A DNA stretch of 64,000 nt from the NCBI GenBank assembly GCA_037893225.1, contig JAZGUH010000550.1, positions 744,001 through 808,000 on the forward strand, given 5' to 3'. This document shows, piece after piece, positions 11,825 through 25,503 of this stretch (positions are counted from its first letter, which is position 1; the number at the start of each line of letters is the position of its first letter). This DNA comes from Hippasteria phrygiana. Its lineage: Eukaryota; Echinodermata; Asteroidea; Valvatida; Goniasteridae. Made by a program: the position numbers and the translations under genes. The notes beneath the pieces were generated by a model. The model saw only the letters and a list, made by a program, of their open reading frames with translations, was not told where the DNA came from and did no database searches.

Positions 11825-13909
11825 ATAAACATTGCGAGGTTTGAATTTTCTCCACAAGTTTTAACTCTAAGAAGCCGCCGATAATTGCAACATGTAGCGC
11901 CAGATCTAAGCTATCCGTACATGTCAAAATTACTGAATTTGGTAGATATTTCATGCAATTATGAATGAGTAAAGCAAGTCATACCCCAGGGAATTTGACA
12001 TGCATGGAGCAATAAATAGAAGGTAATATGCACACAGATGTTGGCCGGAAAGAAAATAAACATTGCGAGGTTTGAATTTTCTCCACAAGTTTTAACTCTG
12101 GGAAGCCGCCGATGATTGCAACATGTAGCGCCAGATCTAAGCTATACATACATGTCAAAATTACTGCATTTGGTTGATATTTCATGCAATTATGAATGAG
12201 TAAAGCAAGTCCATACCCCAGGGAATTTGACATGCATGGAGCAATAAATAGACGGTAACATGTACACAGATGTTGGCCGGAAAGAAAATAAACATTGCGA
12301 GGTTTGAATTTTCTCCACAAGTTTTAACTCTAAGAAGCCGCCGATAATTGCAACATGTAGCGCCAGATCTAAGCTATCCATACATGTCAAAATTACTGAA
12401 TTTGGTTGATATTTCATGCAATTATGAATGAGTAAAGCAAGTCATACCACAGGGAATTTGACAGGCATGGAGCAATAAATAGAAGGTAATATGCACACAG
12501 ATGTTGGCCGGAAAGAAAATAAACATTGCGAGGTTTGAATTTTCTCCACAAGTTTTAACTCTAAGAAGCCGCCGATAATTGCAACATGTAGCGCCAGATC
12601 TAAGCTATCCATACATGTCAAAATTACTGTATTTGGTTGATATTTCATGCAATTATGAATGAGTAAAGCAAGTCCATACCCCAGGGAATTTGACAGGCAT
12701 GGAGCAATAAATAAAAGGTAATATGCACACAGATGGTGGCCGGAAAGAAAATAAACATTGCGAGGTTTGAATTTTCTCCACAAGTGTTAACTCTAAGAAG
12801 CCGCCGATAATTGCAACATGTAGCGCCAGATCTAAGCTATCCGTACATGTCAAAATTACTGTATTTGGTTGATATTTCATGCAATTATGAATGAGTAAAG
12901 CAAGTCCATACCCCAGGGAATTTGACATGCATGGAGCAATAAATAGACGGTAACATGTACACAGATGTTGGCCGGAAAGAAAATAAACATTGCGAGGTTT
13001 GAATTTTCTCCACAAGTTTTAACTCTAAGAAGCCGCCGATAATTGCAACATGTAGCGCCAGATCTAAGCTATCCATACATGTCAAAATTACTGAATTTGG
13101 TTGATATTTCATGCAATTATGAATGAGTAAAGCAAGTCATACCACAGGGAATTTGACAGGCATGGAGCAATAAATAGAAGGTAATATGCACACAGATGTT
13201 GGCCGGAAAGAAAATAAACATTGCGAGGTTTGAATTTTCTCCACAAGTGTTAACTCTAAGAAGCCGCCGATAATTGCAACATGTAGCGCCAGATCTAAGC
13301 TATCCATACATGTCAAAATTACTGTATTTGGTTGATATTTCATGCAATTATGAATGAGTAAAGCAAGTCATACCCCAGGGAATTTGACAGGCATGGAGCA
13401 ATAAATAGAAGGTAATATGCACACAGATGTTGGCCGGAAAGAAAATAAACATTGCGAGGTTTGAATTTTCTCCACAAGTTTTAACTCTAAGAAGCCGCCG
13501 ATAATTGCAACATGTAGCGCCAGATCTAAGCTATCCATACATGTCAAAAATACTGCATTTGGTTGATATTTCATGCAATTATGAATGAGTAAATCATGTC
13601 CATACCCCAGGGAATTTGAGAATGCATGGAGCAATAAATAGACGGTAACATGTACACAGATGTTGGCCGGAAAGAAAATAAACATTGCGAGGTTTGAATT
13701 TTCTCCACAAGTTTTAACTCTAGGAAGCCGCCGATGATTGCAACATGTAGCGCCAGATCTAAGCTATCCATACATGTCAAAATTACTGTATTTGGTTGAT
13801 ATTTCATGCAATTATGAATGAGTAAAGCAAGTCCATACCCCAGGGAATTTGACAGGCATGGAGCAATAAATAGACGGTAACATGTACACAGATGTTGGCC
13901 GGAAAGAAA
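11825..13909. repeat. 9-monomer unit (2085 bp): the 1390-bp unit plus three monomers
   Basis: Starts like the 1390-bp unit (monomers at 11825, 12056, 12288) and ends like it (13214, 13445, 13678), with three extra monomers at 12519-13213 (695 bp) between. The monomers at 12288 and 12983 both carry TGAATTT and ACCACAGGG, as expected if the extra block arose by exchange between such similar monomers. Confidence 0.88.
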
Positions 13910-16338
13910 ATAAACATTGCGAGGTTTGAATTTTCTCCACAAGTTTTAACTCTAAGAAGCCGCCGATAATTGCAACATGTAGCGCCAGATCTAAGCTATC
14001 CGTACATGTCAAAATTACTGAATTTGGTAGATATTTCATGCAATTATGAATGAGTAAAGCAAGTCATACCCCAGGGAATTTGACATGCATGGAGCAATAA
14101 ATAGAAGGTAATATGCACACAGATGTTGGCCGGAAAGAAAATAAACATTGCGAGGTTTGAATTTTCTCCACAAGTTTTAACTCTGGGAAGCCGCCGATGA
14201 TTGCAACATGTAGCGCCAGATCTAAGCTATACATACATGTCAAAATTACTGCATTTGGTTGATATTTCATGCAATTATGAATGAGTAAAGCAAGTCCATA
14301 CCCCAGGGAATTTGACATGCATGGAGCAATAAATAGACGGTAACATGTACACAGATGTTGGCCGGAAAGAAAATAAACATTGCGAGGTTTGAATTTTCTC
14401 CACAAGTTTTAACTCTAAGAAGCCGCCGATAATTGCAACATGTAGCGCCAGATCTAAGCTATCCATACATGTCAAAATTACTGAATTTGGTTGATATTTC
14501 ATGCAATTATGAATGAGTAAAGCAAGTCATACCACAGGGAATTTGACAGGCATGGAGCAATAAATAGAAGGTAATATGCACACAGATGTTGGCCGGAAAG
14601 AAAATAAACATTGCGAGGTTTGAATTTTCTCCACAAGTTTTAACTCTAAGAAGCCGCCGATAATTGCAACATGTAGCGCCAGATCTAAGCTATCCATACA
14701 TGTCAAAATTACTGTATTTGGTTGATATTTCATGCAATTATGAATGAGTAAAGCAAGTCCATACCCCAGGGAATTTGACAGGCATGGAGCAATAAATAAA
14801 AGGTAATATGCACACAGATGGTTTCCGGAAAGAAAATAAACATTGCGAGGTTTGAATTTTCTCCACAAGTGTTAACTCTAAGAAGCCGCCGATAATTGCA
14901 ACATGTAGCGCCAGATCTAAGCTATCCGTACATGTCAAAATTACTGTATTTGGTTGATATTTCATGCAATTATGAATGAGTAAAACAAGTCCATTCCCCA
15001 GGGAATTTGACATGCATGGAGCAATAAATAGACGGTAACATGTACACAGATGTTGGCCGGAAAGAAAATAAACATTGCGAGGTTTGAATTTTCTCTACAA
15101 GTTTTAACTCTGGGAAGCCGCCGATGATTGCAACATGTAGCGCCAGATCTAAGCTATACATACATGTCAAAATTACTGCATTTGGTTGATATTTCATGCA
15201 ATTATGAATGAGTAAAGCAAGTCCATACCCCAGGGAATTTGACATGCATGGAGCAATAAATAGACGGTAACATGTACACAGATGTTGGCCGGAAAGAAAA
15301 TAAACATTGCGAGGTTTGAATTTTCTCTACAAGTTTTAACTCTAGGAAGCCGCCGATGATTGCAACATGTAGCGCCAGATCTAAGCTATCCATACATGTC
15401 AAAATTACTGCATTTGGTTGATATTTCATGCAATTATGAATGAGTAAAGCAAGTCCATTACCCAGGGAATTTGACATGCATGGAGCAATAAATAGACGGT
15501 AATATGTACACAGATGTTGACCGGAAAGAAAATAAACATTGCGAGGTTTGAATTTTCTCCACAAGTTTGAACTCTAAGAAGCCGCCGATGATTGCAACAT
15601 GTAGCGCCAGATCTAAGCTATCCATACATGTCAAAATTACTGCATTTGGTTGATATTTCATGCAATTATGAATGAGTAAAGCAAGACCATACCCCAGGGA
15701 ATTTGACAGGCATGGAGCAATAAATAGACGGTAATATGTACACAGATGTTGGCCGGAAAGAAAATAAACATTGCGAGGTTTGAATTTTCTCCACAAAATT
15801 TAACTCTAAGAAGCCGCCGATAATTGCAACATGTAGCGCCAGATCTAAGCTATCCATACATGTCAAAAATACTGAATTCGGTTGATATTTCATGCAATTA
15901 TGAATGAGTAAAGCAAGTCCATACCCCAGGGAATTTGACATGCATGGAGCAATAAATAGACGGTAATATGTACACAGATGTTGGCCGGAAAGAAAATAAA
16001 CATTGCGAGGTTTGAATTTTCTCCACAAGTTTGAACTCTAAGAAGCCGCCGATGATTGCAACATGTAGCGCCAGATCTAAGCTATCCATACATGTCAAAA
16101 TTACTGCATTTGGTTGATATTTCATACAATTATGAATGAGTAAAGCAAGTCCATACCCCAGGGAATTTGACAGGCATGGAGCAATAAATAAAAGGTAATA
16201 TGCACACAGATGGTGGCCGGAAAGAAAATAAACATTGCGAGGTTTGAATTTTCTCCACAAGTGTTAACTCTAAGAAGCCGCCGATAATTGCAACATGTAG
16301 CGCCAGATCTAAGCTATCCGTACATGTCAAAATTACTG
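12399..16338. repeat. 17-monomer tandem duplication, left copy (3940 bp)
   Basis: Every landmark checked here recurs 3940 bp further right: ACCACAGGG monomers, GGTAGATATT (14026 and 17966) and the EcoRI site GAATTC (15874 and 19814, the only two noticed in the window). The homology begins at TGAATTT (12399, matching 16339). Just before it, CCATAC at 12380 differs from CCGTAC at 16320, so the breakpoint lies within monomer positions 94-112. A private TT (14823-14824, in GTTTCCGG) differs from GG in the right copy and is the only difference noticed. Confidence 0.93.
12519..13213. repeat. Three-monomer insertion relative to the 1390-bp unit (695 bp)
   Basis: Monomers at 12519, 12751 and 12983 (232, 232, 231 bp) have no counterpart between 11129 and the preceding monomer in the 1390-bp copy. 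The first carries AAAAGG and GATGGTGG at its end and the second CCGTAC, types otherwise seen in the opening block (464) and in the 6-monomer units further right. The block therefore looks imported from a different part of the array. Confidence 0.8.
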
Positions 16339-19300
16339 AATTTGGTTGATATTTCATGCAATTATGAATGAGTAAAGCAAGTCATACCACAGGGAATTTG
16401 ACAGGCATGGAGCAATAAATAGAAGGTAATATGCACACAGATGTTGGCCGGAAAGAAAATAAACATTGCGAGGTTTGAATTTTCTCCACAAGTTTTAACT
16501 CTAAGAAGCCGCCGATAATTGCAACATGTAGCGCCAGATCTAAGCTATCCATACATGTCAAAATTACTGTATTTGGTTGATATTTCATGCAATTATGAAT
16601 GAGTAAAGCAAGTCCATACCCCAGGGAATTTGACAGGCATGGAGCAATAAATAAAAGGTAATATGCACACAGATGGTGGCCGGAAAGAAAATAAACATTG
16701 CGAGGTTTGAATTTTCTCCACAAGTGTTAACTCTAAGAAGCCGCCGATAATTGCAACATGTAGCGCCAGATCTAAGCTATCCGTACATGTCAAAATTACT
16801 GTATTTGGTTGATATTTCATGCAATTATGAATGAGTAAAGCAAGTCCATACCCCAGGGAATTTGACATGCATGGAGCAATAAATAGACGGTAACATGTAC
16901 ACAGATGTTGGCCGGAAAGAAAATAAACATTGCGAGGTTTGAATTTTCTCCACAAGTTTTAACTCTAAGAAGCCGCCGATAATTGCAACATGTAGCGCCA
17001 GATCTAAGCTATCCATACATGTCAAAATTACTGAATTTGGTTGATATTTCATGCAATTATGAATGAGTAAAGCAAGTCATACCACAGGGAATTTGACAGG
17101 CATGGAGCAATAAATAGAAGGTAATATGCACACAGATGTTGGCCGGAAAGAAAATAAACATTGCGAGGTTTGAATTTTCTCCACAAGTGTTAACTCTAAG
17201 AAGCCGCCGATAATTGCAACATGTAGCGCCAGATCTAAGCTATCCATACATGTCAAAATTACTGTATTTGGTTGATATTTCATGCAATTATGAATGAGTA
17301 AAGCAAGTCATACCCCAGGGAATTTGACAGGCATGGAGCAATAAATAGAAGGTAATATGCACACAGATGTTGGCCGGAAAGAAAATAAACATTGCGAGGT
17401 TTGAATTTTCTCCACAAGTTTTAACTCTAAGAAGCCGCCGATAATTGCAACATGTAGCGCCAGATCTAAGCTATCCATACATGTCAAAAATACTGCATTT
17501 GGTTGATATTTCATGCAATTATGAATGAGTAAATCATGTCCATACCCCAGGGAATTTGAGAATGCATGGAGCAATAAATAGACGGTAACATGTACACAGA
17601 TGTTGGCCGGAAAGAAAATAAACATTGCGAGGTTTGAATTTTCTCCACAAGTTTTAACTCTAGGAAGCCGCCGATGATTGCAACATGTAGCGCCAGATCT
17701 AAGCTATCCATACATGTCAAAATTACTGTATTTGGTTGATATTTCATGCAATTATGAATGAGTAAAGCAAGTCCATACCCCAGGGAATTTGACAGGCATG
17801 GAGCAATAAATAGACGGTAACATGTACACAGATGTTGGCCGGAAAGAAAATAAACATTGCGAGGTTTGAATTTTCTCCACAAGTTTTAACTCTAAGAAGC
17901 CGCCGATAATTGCAACATGTAGCGCCAGATCTAAGCTATCCGTACATGTCAAAATTACTGAATTTGGTAGATATTTCATGCAATTATGAATGAGTAAAGC
18001 AAGTCATACCCCAGGGAATTTGACATGCATGGAGCAATAAATAGAAGGTAATATGCACACAGATGTTGGCCGGAAAGAAAATAAACATTGCGAGGTTTGA
18101 ATTTTCTCCACAAGTTTTAACTCTGGGAAGCCGCCGATGATTGCAACATGTAGCGCCAGATCTAAGCTATACATACATGTCAAAATTACTGCATTTGGTT
18201 GATATTTCATGCAATTATGAATGAGTAAAGCAAGTCCATACCCCAGGGAATTTGACATGCATGGAGCAATAAATAGACGGTAACATGTACACAGATGTTG
18301 GCCGGAAAGAAAATAAACATTGCGAGGTTTGAATTTTCTCCACAAGTTTTAACTCTAAGAAGCCGCCGATAATTGCAACATGTAGCGCCAGATCTAAGCT
18401 ATCCATACATGTCAAAATTACTGAATTTGGTTGATATTTCATGCAATTATGAATGAGTAAAGCAAGTCATACCACAGGGAATTTGACAGGCATGGAGCAA
18501 TAAATAGAAGGTAATATGCACACAGATGTTGGCCGGAAAGAAAATAAACATTGCGAGGTTTGAATTTTCTCCACAAGTTTTAACTCTAAGAAGCCGCCGA
18601 TAATTGCAACATGTAGCGCCAGATCTAAGCTATCCATACATGTCAAAATTACTGTATTTGGTTGATATTTCATGCAATTATGAATGAGTAAAGCAAGTCC
18701 ATACCCCAGGGAATTTGACAGGCATGGAGCAATAAATAAAAGGTAATATGCACACAGATGGTGGCCGGAAAGAAAATAAACATTGCGAGGTTTGAATTTT
18801 CTCCACAAGTGTTAACTCTAAGAAGCCGCCGATAATTGCAACATGTAGCGCCAGATCTAAGCTATCCGTACATGTCAAAATTACTGTATTTGGTTGATAT
18901 TTCATGCAATTATGAATGAGTAAAACAAGTCCATTCCCCAGGGAATTTGACATGCATGGAGCAATAAATAGACGGTAACATGTACACAGATGTTGGCCGG
19001 AAAGAAAATAAACATTGCGAGGTTTGAATTTTCTCTACAAGTTTTAACTCTGGGAAGCCGCCGATGATTGCAACATGTAGCGCCAGATCTAAGCTATACA
19101 TACATGTCAAAATTACTGCATTTGGTTGATATTTCATGCAATTATGAATGAGTAAAGCAAGTCCATACCCCAGGGAATTTGACATGCATGGAGCAATAAA
19201 TAGACGGTAACATGTACACAGATGTTGGCCGGAAAGAAAATAAACATTGCGAGGTTTGAATTTTCTCTACAAGTTTTAACTCTAGGAAGCCGCCGATGAT

Positions 19301-20278
19301 TGCAACATGTAGCGCCAGATCTAAGCTATCCATACATGTCAAAATTACTGCATTTGGTTGATATTTCATGCAATTATGAATGAGTAAAGCAAGTCCATTA
19401 CCCAGGGAATTTGACATGCATGGAGCAATAAATAGACGGTAATATGTACACAGATGTTGACCGGAAAGAAAATAAACATTGCGAGGTTTGAATTTTCTCC
19501 ACAAGTTTGAACTCTAAGAAGCCGCCGATGATTGCAACATGTAGCGCCAGATCTAAGCTATCCATACATGTCAAAATTACTGCATTTGGTTGATATTTCA
19601 TGCAATTATGAATGAGTAAAGCAAGACCATACCCCAGGGAATTTGACAGGCATGGAGCAATAAATAGACGGTAATATGTACACAGATGTTGGCCGGAAAG
19701 AAAATAAACATTGCGAGGTTTGAATTTTCTCCACAAAATTTAACTCTAAGAAGCCGCCGATAATTGCAACATGTAGCGCCAGATCTAAGCTATCCATACA
19801 TGTCAAAAATACTGAATTCGGTTGATATTTCATGCAATTATGAATGAGTAAAGCAAGTCCATACCCCAGGGAATTTGACATGCATGGAGCAATAAATAGA
19901 CGGTAATATGTACACAGATGTTGGCCGGAAAGAAAATAAACATTGCGAGGTTTGAATTTTCTCCACAAGTTTGAACTCTAAGAAGCCGCCGATGATTGCA
20001 ACATGTAGCGCCAGATCTAAGCTATCCATACATGTCAAAATTACTGCATTTGGTTGATATTTCATACAATTATGAATGAGTAAAGCAAGTCCATACCCCA
20101 GGGAATTTGACAGGCATGGAGCAATAAATAAAAGGTAATATGCACACAGATGGTGGCCGGAAAGAAAATAAACATTGCGAGGTTTGAATTTTCTCCACAA
20201 GTGTTAACTCTAAGAAGCCGCCGATAATTGCAACATGTAGCGCCAGATCTAAGCTATCCGTACATGTCAAAATTACTG
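16339..20278. repeat. 17-monomer tandem duplication, right copy (3940 bp)
   Basis: Directly abuts the left copy and matches it landmark for landmark. Homology ends at 20279, where TGTATTT replaces the TGAATTT expected from 16339. The two copies together therefore form a simple tandem duplication with a sharply defined junction at about 16338/16339. Its end merges into the 6-monomer units that begin at 18776, so the last part belongs to both descriptions. Confidence 0.93.
18776..20167. repeat. 6-monomer unit S1-S6, copy 1 (1392 bp)
   Basis: All six monomers are 232 bp. S1 (18776): GTGTT, CCGTAC, GTAAAAC, CCATTCC. S2 (19008): TTCTCTAC, CTCTGGGAAG, ATACATAC. S3 (19240): TTCTCTAC, CTCTAGGAAG, CCATTACCC, TTGACCGG. 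S4 (19472): GTTTGAAC, GCAAGACC. S5 (19704): CAAAATTTAAC, AAATACTGAATT. S6 (19936): GTTTGAAC, TTTCATACAATT, AAAAGG, GATGGTGG. S5 of this copy holds the EcoRI variant. The same six also occur once in the left 3940-bp copy. Confidence 0.92.
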
Positions 20279-21559
20279 TATTTGGTTGATATTTCATGCA
20301 ATTATGAATGAGTAAAACAAGTCCATTCCCCAGGGAATTTGACATGCATGGAGCAATAAATAGACGGTAACATGTACACAGATGTTGGCCGGAAAGAAAA
20401 TAAACATTGCGAGGTTTGAATTTTCTCTACAAGTTTTAACTCTGGGAAGCCGCCGATGATTGCAACATGTAGCGCCAGATCTAAGCTATACATACATGTC
20501 AAAATTACTGCATTTGGTTGATATTTCATGCAATTATGAATGAGTAAAGCAAGTCCATACCCCAGGGAATTTGACATGCATGGAGCAATAAATAGACGGT
20601 AACATGTACACAGATGTTGGCCGGAAAGAAAATAAACATTGCGAGGTTTGAATTTTCTCTACAAGTTTTAACTCTAGGAAGCCGCCGATGATTGCAACAT
20701 GTAGCGCCAGATCTAAGCTATCCATACATGTCAAAATTACTGCATTTGGTTGATATTTCATGCAATTATGAATGAGTAAAGCAAGTCCATTACCCAGGGA
20801 ATTTGACATGCATGGAGCAATAAATAGACGGTAATATGTACACAGATGTTGACCGGAAAGAAAATAAACATTGCGAGGTTTGAATTTTCTCCACAAGTTT
20901 GAACTCTAAGAAGCCGCCGATGATTGCAACATGTAGCGCCAGATCTAAGCTATCCATACATGTCAAAATTACTGCATTTGGTTGATATTTCATGCAATTA
21001 TGAATGAGTAAAGCAAGACCATACCCCATGGAATTTGACAGGCATGGAGCAATAAATAGACGGTAATATGTACACAGATGTTGGCCGGAAAGAAAATAAA
21101 CATTGCGAGGTTTGAATTTTCTCCACAAAATTTAACTCTAAGAAGCCGCCGATAATTGCAACATGTAGCGCCAGATCTAAGCTATCCATACATGTCAAAA
21201 ATACTGAATTTGGTTGATATTTCATGCAATTATGAATGAGTAAAGCAAGTCCATACCCCAGGGAATTTGACATGCATGGAGCAATAAATAGACGGTAATA
21301 TGTACACAGATGTTGGCCGGAAAGAAAATAAACATTGCGAGGTTTGAATTTTCTCCACAAGTTTGAACTCTAAGAAGCCGCCGATGATTGCAACATGTAG
21401 CGCCAGATCTAAGCTATCCATACATGTCAAAATTACTGCATTTGGTTGATATTTCATACAATTATGAATGAGTAAAGCAAGTCCATACCCCAGGGAATTT
21501 GACAGGCATGGAGCAATAAATAAAAGGTAATATGCACACAGATGGTGGCCGGAAAGAAA
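20168..21559. repeat. 6-monomer unit S1-S6, copy 2 (1392 bp)
   Basis: Same monomer order as the copy to its left. A private G-to-T change in S4 turns CCCCAGGG into CCCCATGG and makes an NcoI site at 21026-21031, the only one noticed. S5 reads TGAATTTGG rather than the EcoRI form. Confidence 0.92.
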
Positions 21560-22719
21560 ATAAACATTGCGAGGTTTGAATTTTCTCCACAAGTGTTAAC
21601 TCTAAGAAGCCGCCGATAATTGCAACATGTAGCGCCAGATCTAAGCTATCCGTACATGTCAAAATTACTGTATTTGGTTGATATTTCATGCAATTATGAA
21701 TGAGTAAAGCAAGTCCATTCCCCAGGGAATTTGACATGCATGGAGCAATAAATAGACGGTAACATGTACACAGATGTTGGCCGGAAAGAAAATAAACATT
21801 GCGAGGTTTGAATTTTCTCTACAAGTTTTAACTCTAGGAAGCCGCCGATGATTGCAACATGTAGCGCCAGATCTAAGCTATCCATACATGTCAAAATTAC
21901 TGCATTTGGTTGATATTTCATGCAATTATGAATGAGTAAAGCAAGTCCATTACCCAGGGAATTTGACATGCATGGAGCAATAAATAGACGGTAATATGTA
22001 CACAGATGTTGACCGGAAAGAAAATAAACATTGCGAGGTTTGAATTTTCTCCACAAGTTTGAACTCTAAGAAGCCGCCGATGATTGCAACATGTAGCGCC
22101 AGATCTAAGCTATCCATACATGTCAAAATTACTGCATTTGGTTGATATTTCATGCAATTATGAATGAGTAAAGCAAGACCATACCCCAGGGAATTTGACA
22201 GGCATGGAGCAATAAATAGACGGTAATATGTACACAGATGTTGGCCGGAAAGAAAATAAACATTGCGAGGTTTGAATTTTCTCCACAAAATTTAACTCTA
22301 AGAAGCCGCCGATAATTGCAACATGTAGCGCCAGATCTAAGCTATCCATACATGTCAAAAATACTGAATTTGGTTGATATTTCATGCAATTATGAATGAG
22401 TAAAGCAAGTCCATACCCCAGGGAATTTGACATGCATGGAGCAATAAATAGACGGTAATATGTACACAGATGTTGGCCGGAAAGAAAATAAACATTGCGA
22501 GGTTTGAATTTTCTCCACAAGTTTGAACTCTAAGAAGCCGCCGATGATTGCAACATGTAGCGCCAGATCTAAGCTATCCATACATGTCAAAATTACTGCA
22601 TTTGGTTGATATTTCATACAATTATGAATGAGTAAAGCAAGTCCATACCCCAGGGAATTTGACAGGCATGGAGCAATAAATAAAAGGTAATATGCACACA
22701 GATGGTGGCCGGAAAGAAA
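21560..22719. repeat. S-unit copy 3, lacking S2 (1160 bp)
   Basis: S1 (21560) is followed directly by S3 (21792). The S1 monomer keeps CCGTAC, TGTATTT and CCATTCC but has GTAAAGC instead of GTAAAAC. The loss of one whole monomer preserves register, as unequal exchange would. The crossover lies to the right of monomer position 160 of S1. Confidence 0.9.
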
Positions 22720-23879
22720 ATAAACATTGCGAGGTTTGAATTTTCTCCACAAGTGTTAACTCTAAGAAGCCGCCGATAATTGCAACATGTAGCGCCAGAT
22801 CTAAGCTATACATACATGTCAAAATTACTGCATTTGGTTGATATTTCATGCAATTATGAATGAGTAAAGCAGGTCCATACCCCAGGGAATTTGACATGCA
22901 TGGAGCAATAAATAGACGGTAACATGTACACAGATGTTGGCCGGAAAGAAAATAAACATTGCGAGGTTTGAATTTTCTCTACAAGTTTTAACTCTAGGAA
23001 GCCGCCGATGATTGCAACATGTAGCGCCAGATCTAAGCTATCCATACATGTCAAAATTACTGCATTTGGTTGATATTTCATGCAATTATGAATGAGTAAA
23101 GCAAGTCCATTACCCAGGGAATTTGACATGCATGGAGCAATAAATAGACGGTAATATGTACACAGATGTTGACCGGAAAGAAAATAAACATTGCGAGGTT
23201 TGAATTTTCTCCACAAGTTTGAACTCTAAGAAGCCGCCGATGATTGCAACATGTAGCGCCAGATCTAAGCTATCCATACATGTCAAAATTACTGCATTTG
23301 GTTGATATTTCATGCAATTATGAATGAGTAAAGCAAGACCATACCCCAGGGAATTTGACAGGCATGGAGCAATAAATAGACGGTAATATGTACACAGATG
23401 TTGGCCGGAAAGAAAATAAACATTGCGAGGTTTGAATTTTCTCCACAAAATTTAACTCTAAGAAGCCGCCGATAATTGCAACATGTAGCGCCAGATCTAA
23501 GCTATCCATACATGTCAAAAATACTGAATTTGGTTGATATTTCATGCAATTATGAATGAGTAAAGCAAGTCCATACCCCAGGGAATTTGACATGCATGGA
23601 GCAATAAATAGACGGTAATATGTACACAGATGTTGGCCGGAAAGAAAATAAACATTGCGAGGTTTGAATTTTCTCCACAAGTTTGAACTCTAAGAAGCCG
23701 CCGATGATTGCAACATGTAGCGCCAGATCTAAGCTATCCATACATGTCAAAATTACTGCATTTGGTTGATATTTCATACAATTATGAATGAGTAAAGCAA
23801 GTCCATACCCCAGGGAATTTGACAGGCATGGAGCAATAAATAAAAGGTAATATGCACACAGATGGTGGCCGGAAAGAAA
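22720..23879. repeat. S-unit copy 4, five monomers with an S1/S2 hybrid (1160 bp)
   Basis: The first monomer (22720-22951) begins as S1 (GTGTT, GATAATT) and continues as S2 (ATACATAC, TGCATTT, CCATACC), so S1 and S2 are fused with a crossover between monomer positions 59 and 91. It also has a private A-to-G change in GCAGGTCC. The unit is again 1160 bp but by a different junction from the copy to its left, so the contraction happened at least twice or was reshaped by conversion. Confidence 0.9.
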
Positions 23880-25271
23880 ATAAACATTGCGAGGTTTGAA
23901 TTTTCTCCACAAGTGTTAACTCTAAGAAGCCGCCGATAATTGCAACATGTAGCGCCAGATCTAAGCTATCCGTACATGTCAAAATTACTGTATTTGGTTG
24001 ATATTTCATGCAATTATGAATGAGTAAAGCAAGTCCATTCCCCAGGGAATTTGACATGCATGGAGCAATAAATAGACGGTAACATGTACACAGATGTTGG
24101 CCGGAAAGAAAATAAACATTGCGAGGTTTGAATTTTCTCTACAAGTTTTAACTCTGGGAAGCCGCCGATGATTGCAACATGTAGCGCCAGATCTAAGCTA
24201 TACATACATGTCAAAATTACTGCATTTGGTTGATATTTCATGCAATTATGAATGAGTAAAGCAAGTCCATACCCCAGGGAATTTGACATGCATGGAGCAA
24301 TAAATAGACGGTAACATGTACACAGATGTTGGCCGGAAAGAAAATAAACATTGCGAGGTTTGAATTTTCTCTACAAGTTTTAACTCTAGGAAGCCGCCGA
24401 TGATTGCAACATGTAGCGCCAGATCTAAGCTATCCATACATGTCAAAATTACTGCATTTGGTTGATATTTCATGCAATTATGAATGAGTAAAGCAAGTCC
24501 ATTACCCAGGGAATTTGACATGCATGGAGCAATAAATAGACGGTAATATGTACACAGATGTTGACCGGAAAGAAAATAAACATTGCGAGGTTTGAATTTT
24601 CTCCACAAGTTTGAACTCTAAGAAGCCGCCGATGATTGCAACATGTAGCGCCAGATCTAAGCTATCCATACATGTCAAAATTACTGCATTTGGTTGATAT
24701 TTCATGCAATTATGAATGAGTAAAGCAAGACCATACCCCAGGGAATTTGACAGGCATGGAGCAATAAATAGACGGTAATATGTACACAGATGTTGGCCGG
24801 AAAGAAAATAAACATTGCGAGGTTTGAATTTTCTCCACAAAATTTAACTCTAAGAAGCCGCCGATAATTGCAACATGTAGCGCCAGATCTAAGCTATCCA
24901 TACATGTCAAAAATACTGAATTTGGTTGATATTTCATGCAATTATGAATGAGTAAAGCAAGTCCATACCCCAGGGAATTTGACATGCATGGAGCAATAAA
25001 TAGACGGTAATATGTACACAGATGTTGGCCGGAAAGAAAATAAACATTGCGAGGTTTGAATTTTCTCCACAAGTTTGAACTCTAAGAAGCCGCCGATGAT
25101 TGCAACATGTAGCGCCAGATCTAAGCTATCCATACATGTCAAAATTACTGCATTTGGTTGATATTTCATACAATTATGAATGAGTAAAGCAAGTCCATAC
25201 CCCAGGGAATTTGACAGGCATGGAGCAATAAATAAAAGGTAATATGCACACAGATGGTGGCCGGAAAGAAA
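23880..25271. repeat. S-unit copy 5 (1392 bp)
   Basis: Complete again with S2 (24112) present. S1 has the GTAAAGC form seen in copy 3. S6 at its end leads into an S1-like monomer (25272) that ends with GTTTGCCCG, the hallmark of the next unit type. Confidence 0.9.
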
Positions 25272-25503
25272 ATAAACATTGCGAGGTTTGAATTTTCTCC
25301 ACAAGTGTTAACTCTAAGAAGCCGCCGATAATTGCAACATGTAGCGCCAGATCTAAGCTATCCGTACATGTCAAAATTACTGTATTTGGTTGATATTTCA
25401 TGCAATTATGAATGAGTAAAGCAAGACCATACCCCAGGGAATTTGACAGGCATGGAGCAATAAATAGACGGTAATATGCACACAGATGTTTGCCCGAAAG
25501 AAA

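Noticed and set aside
14821..14826. GTTTCCGG as a new monomer class
   Set aside because: It is a 2-base change in one monomer only. The 3940-bp partner (18761) has the ordinary GTGGCCGG, so it is a private mutation or a sequencing error.
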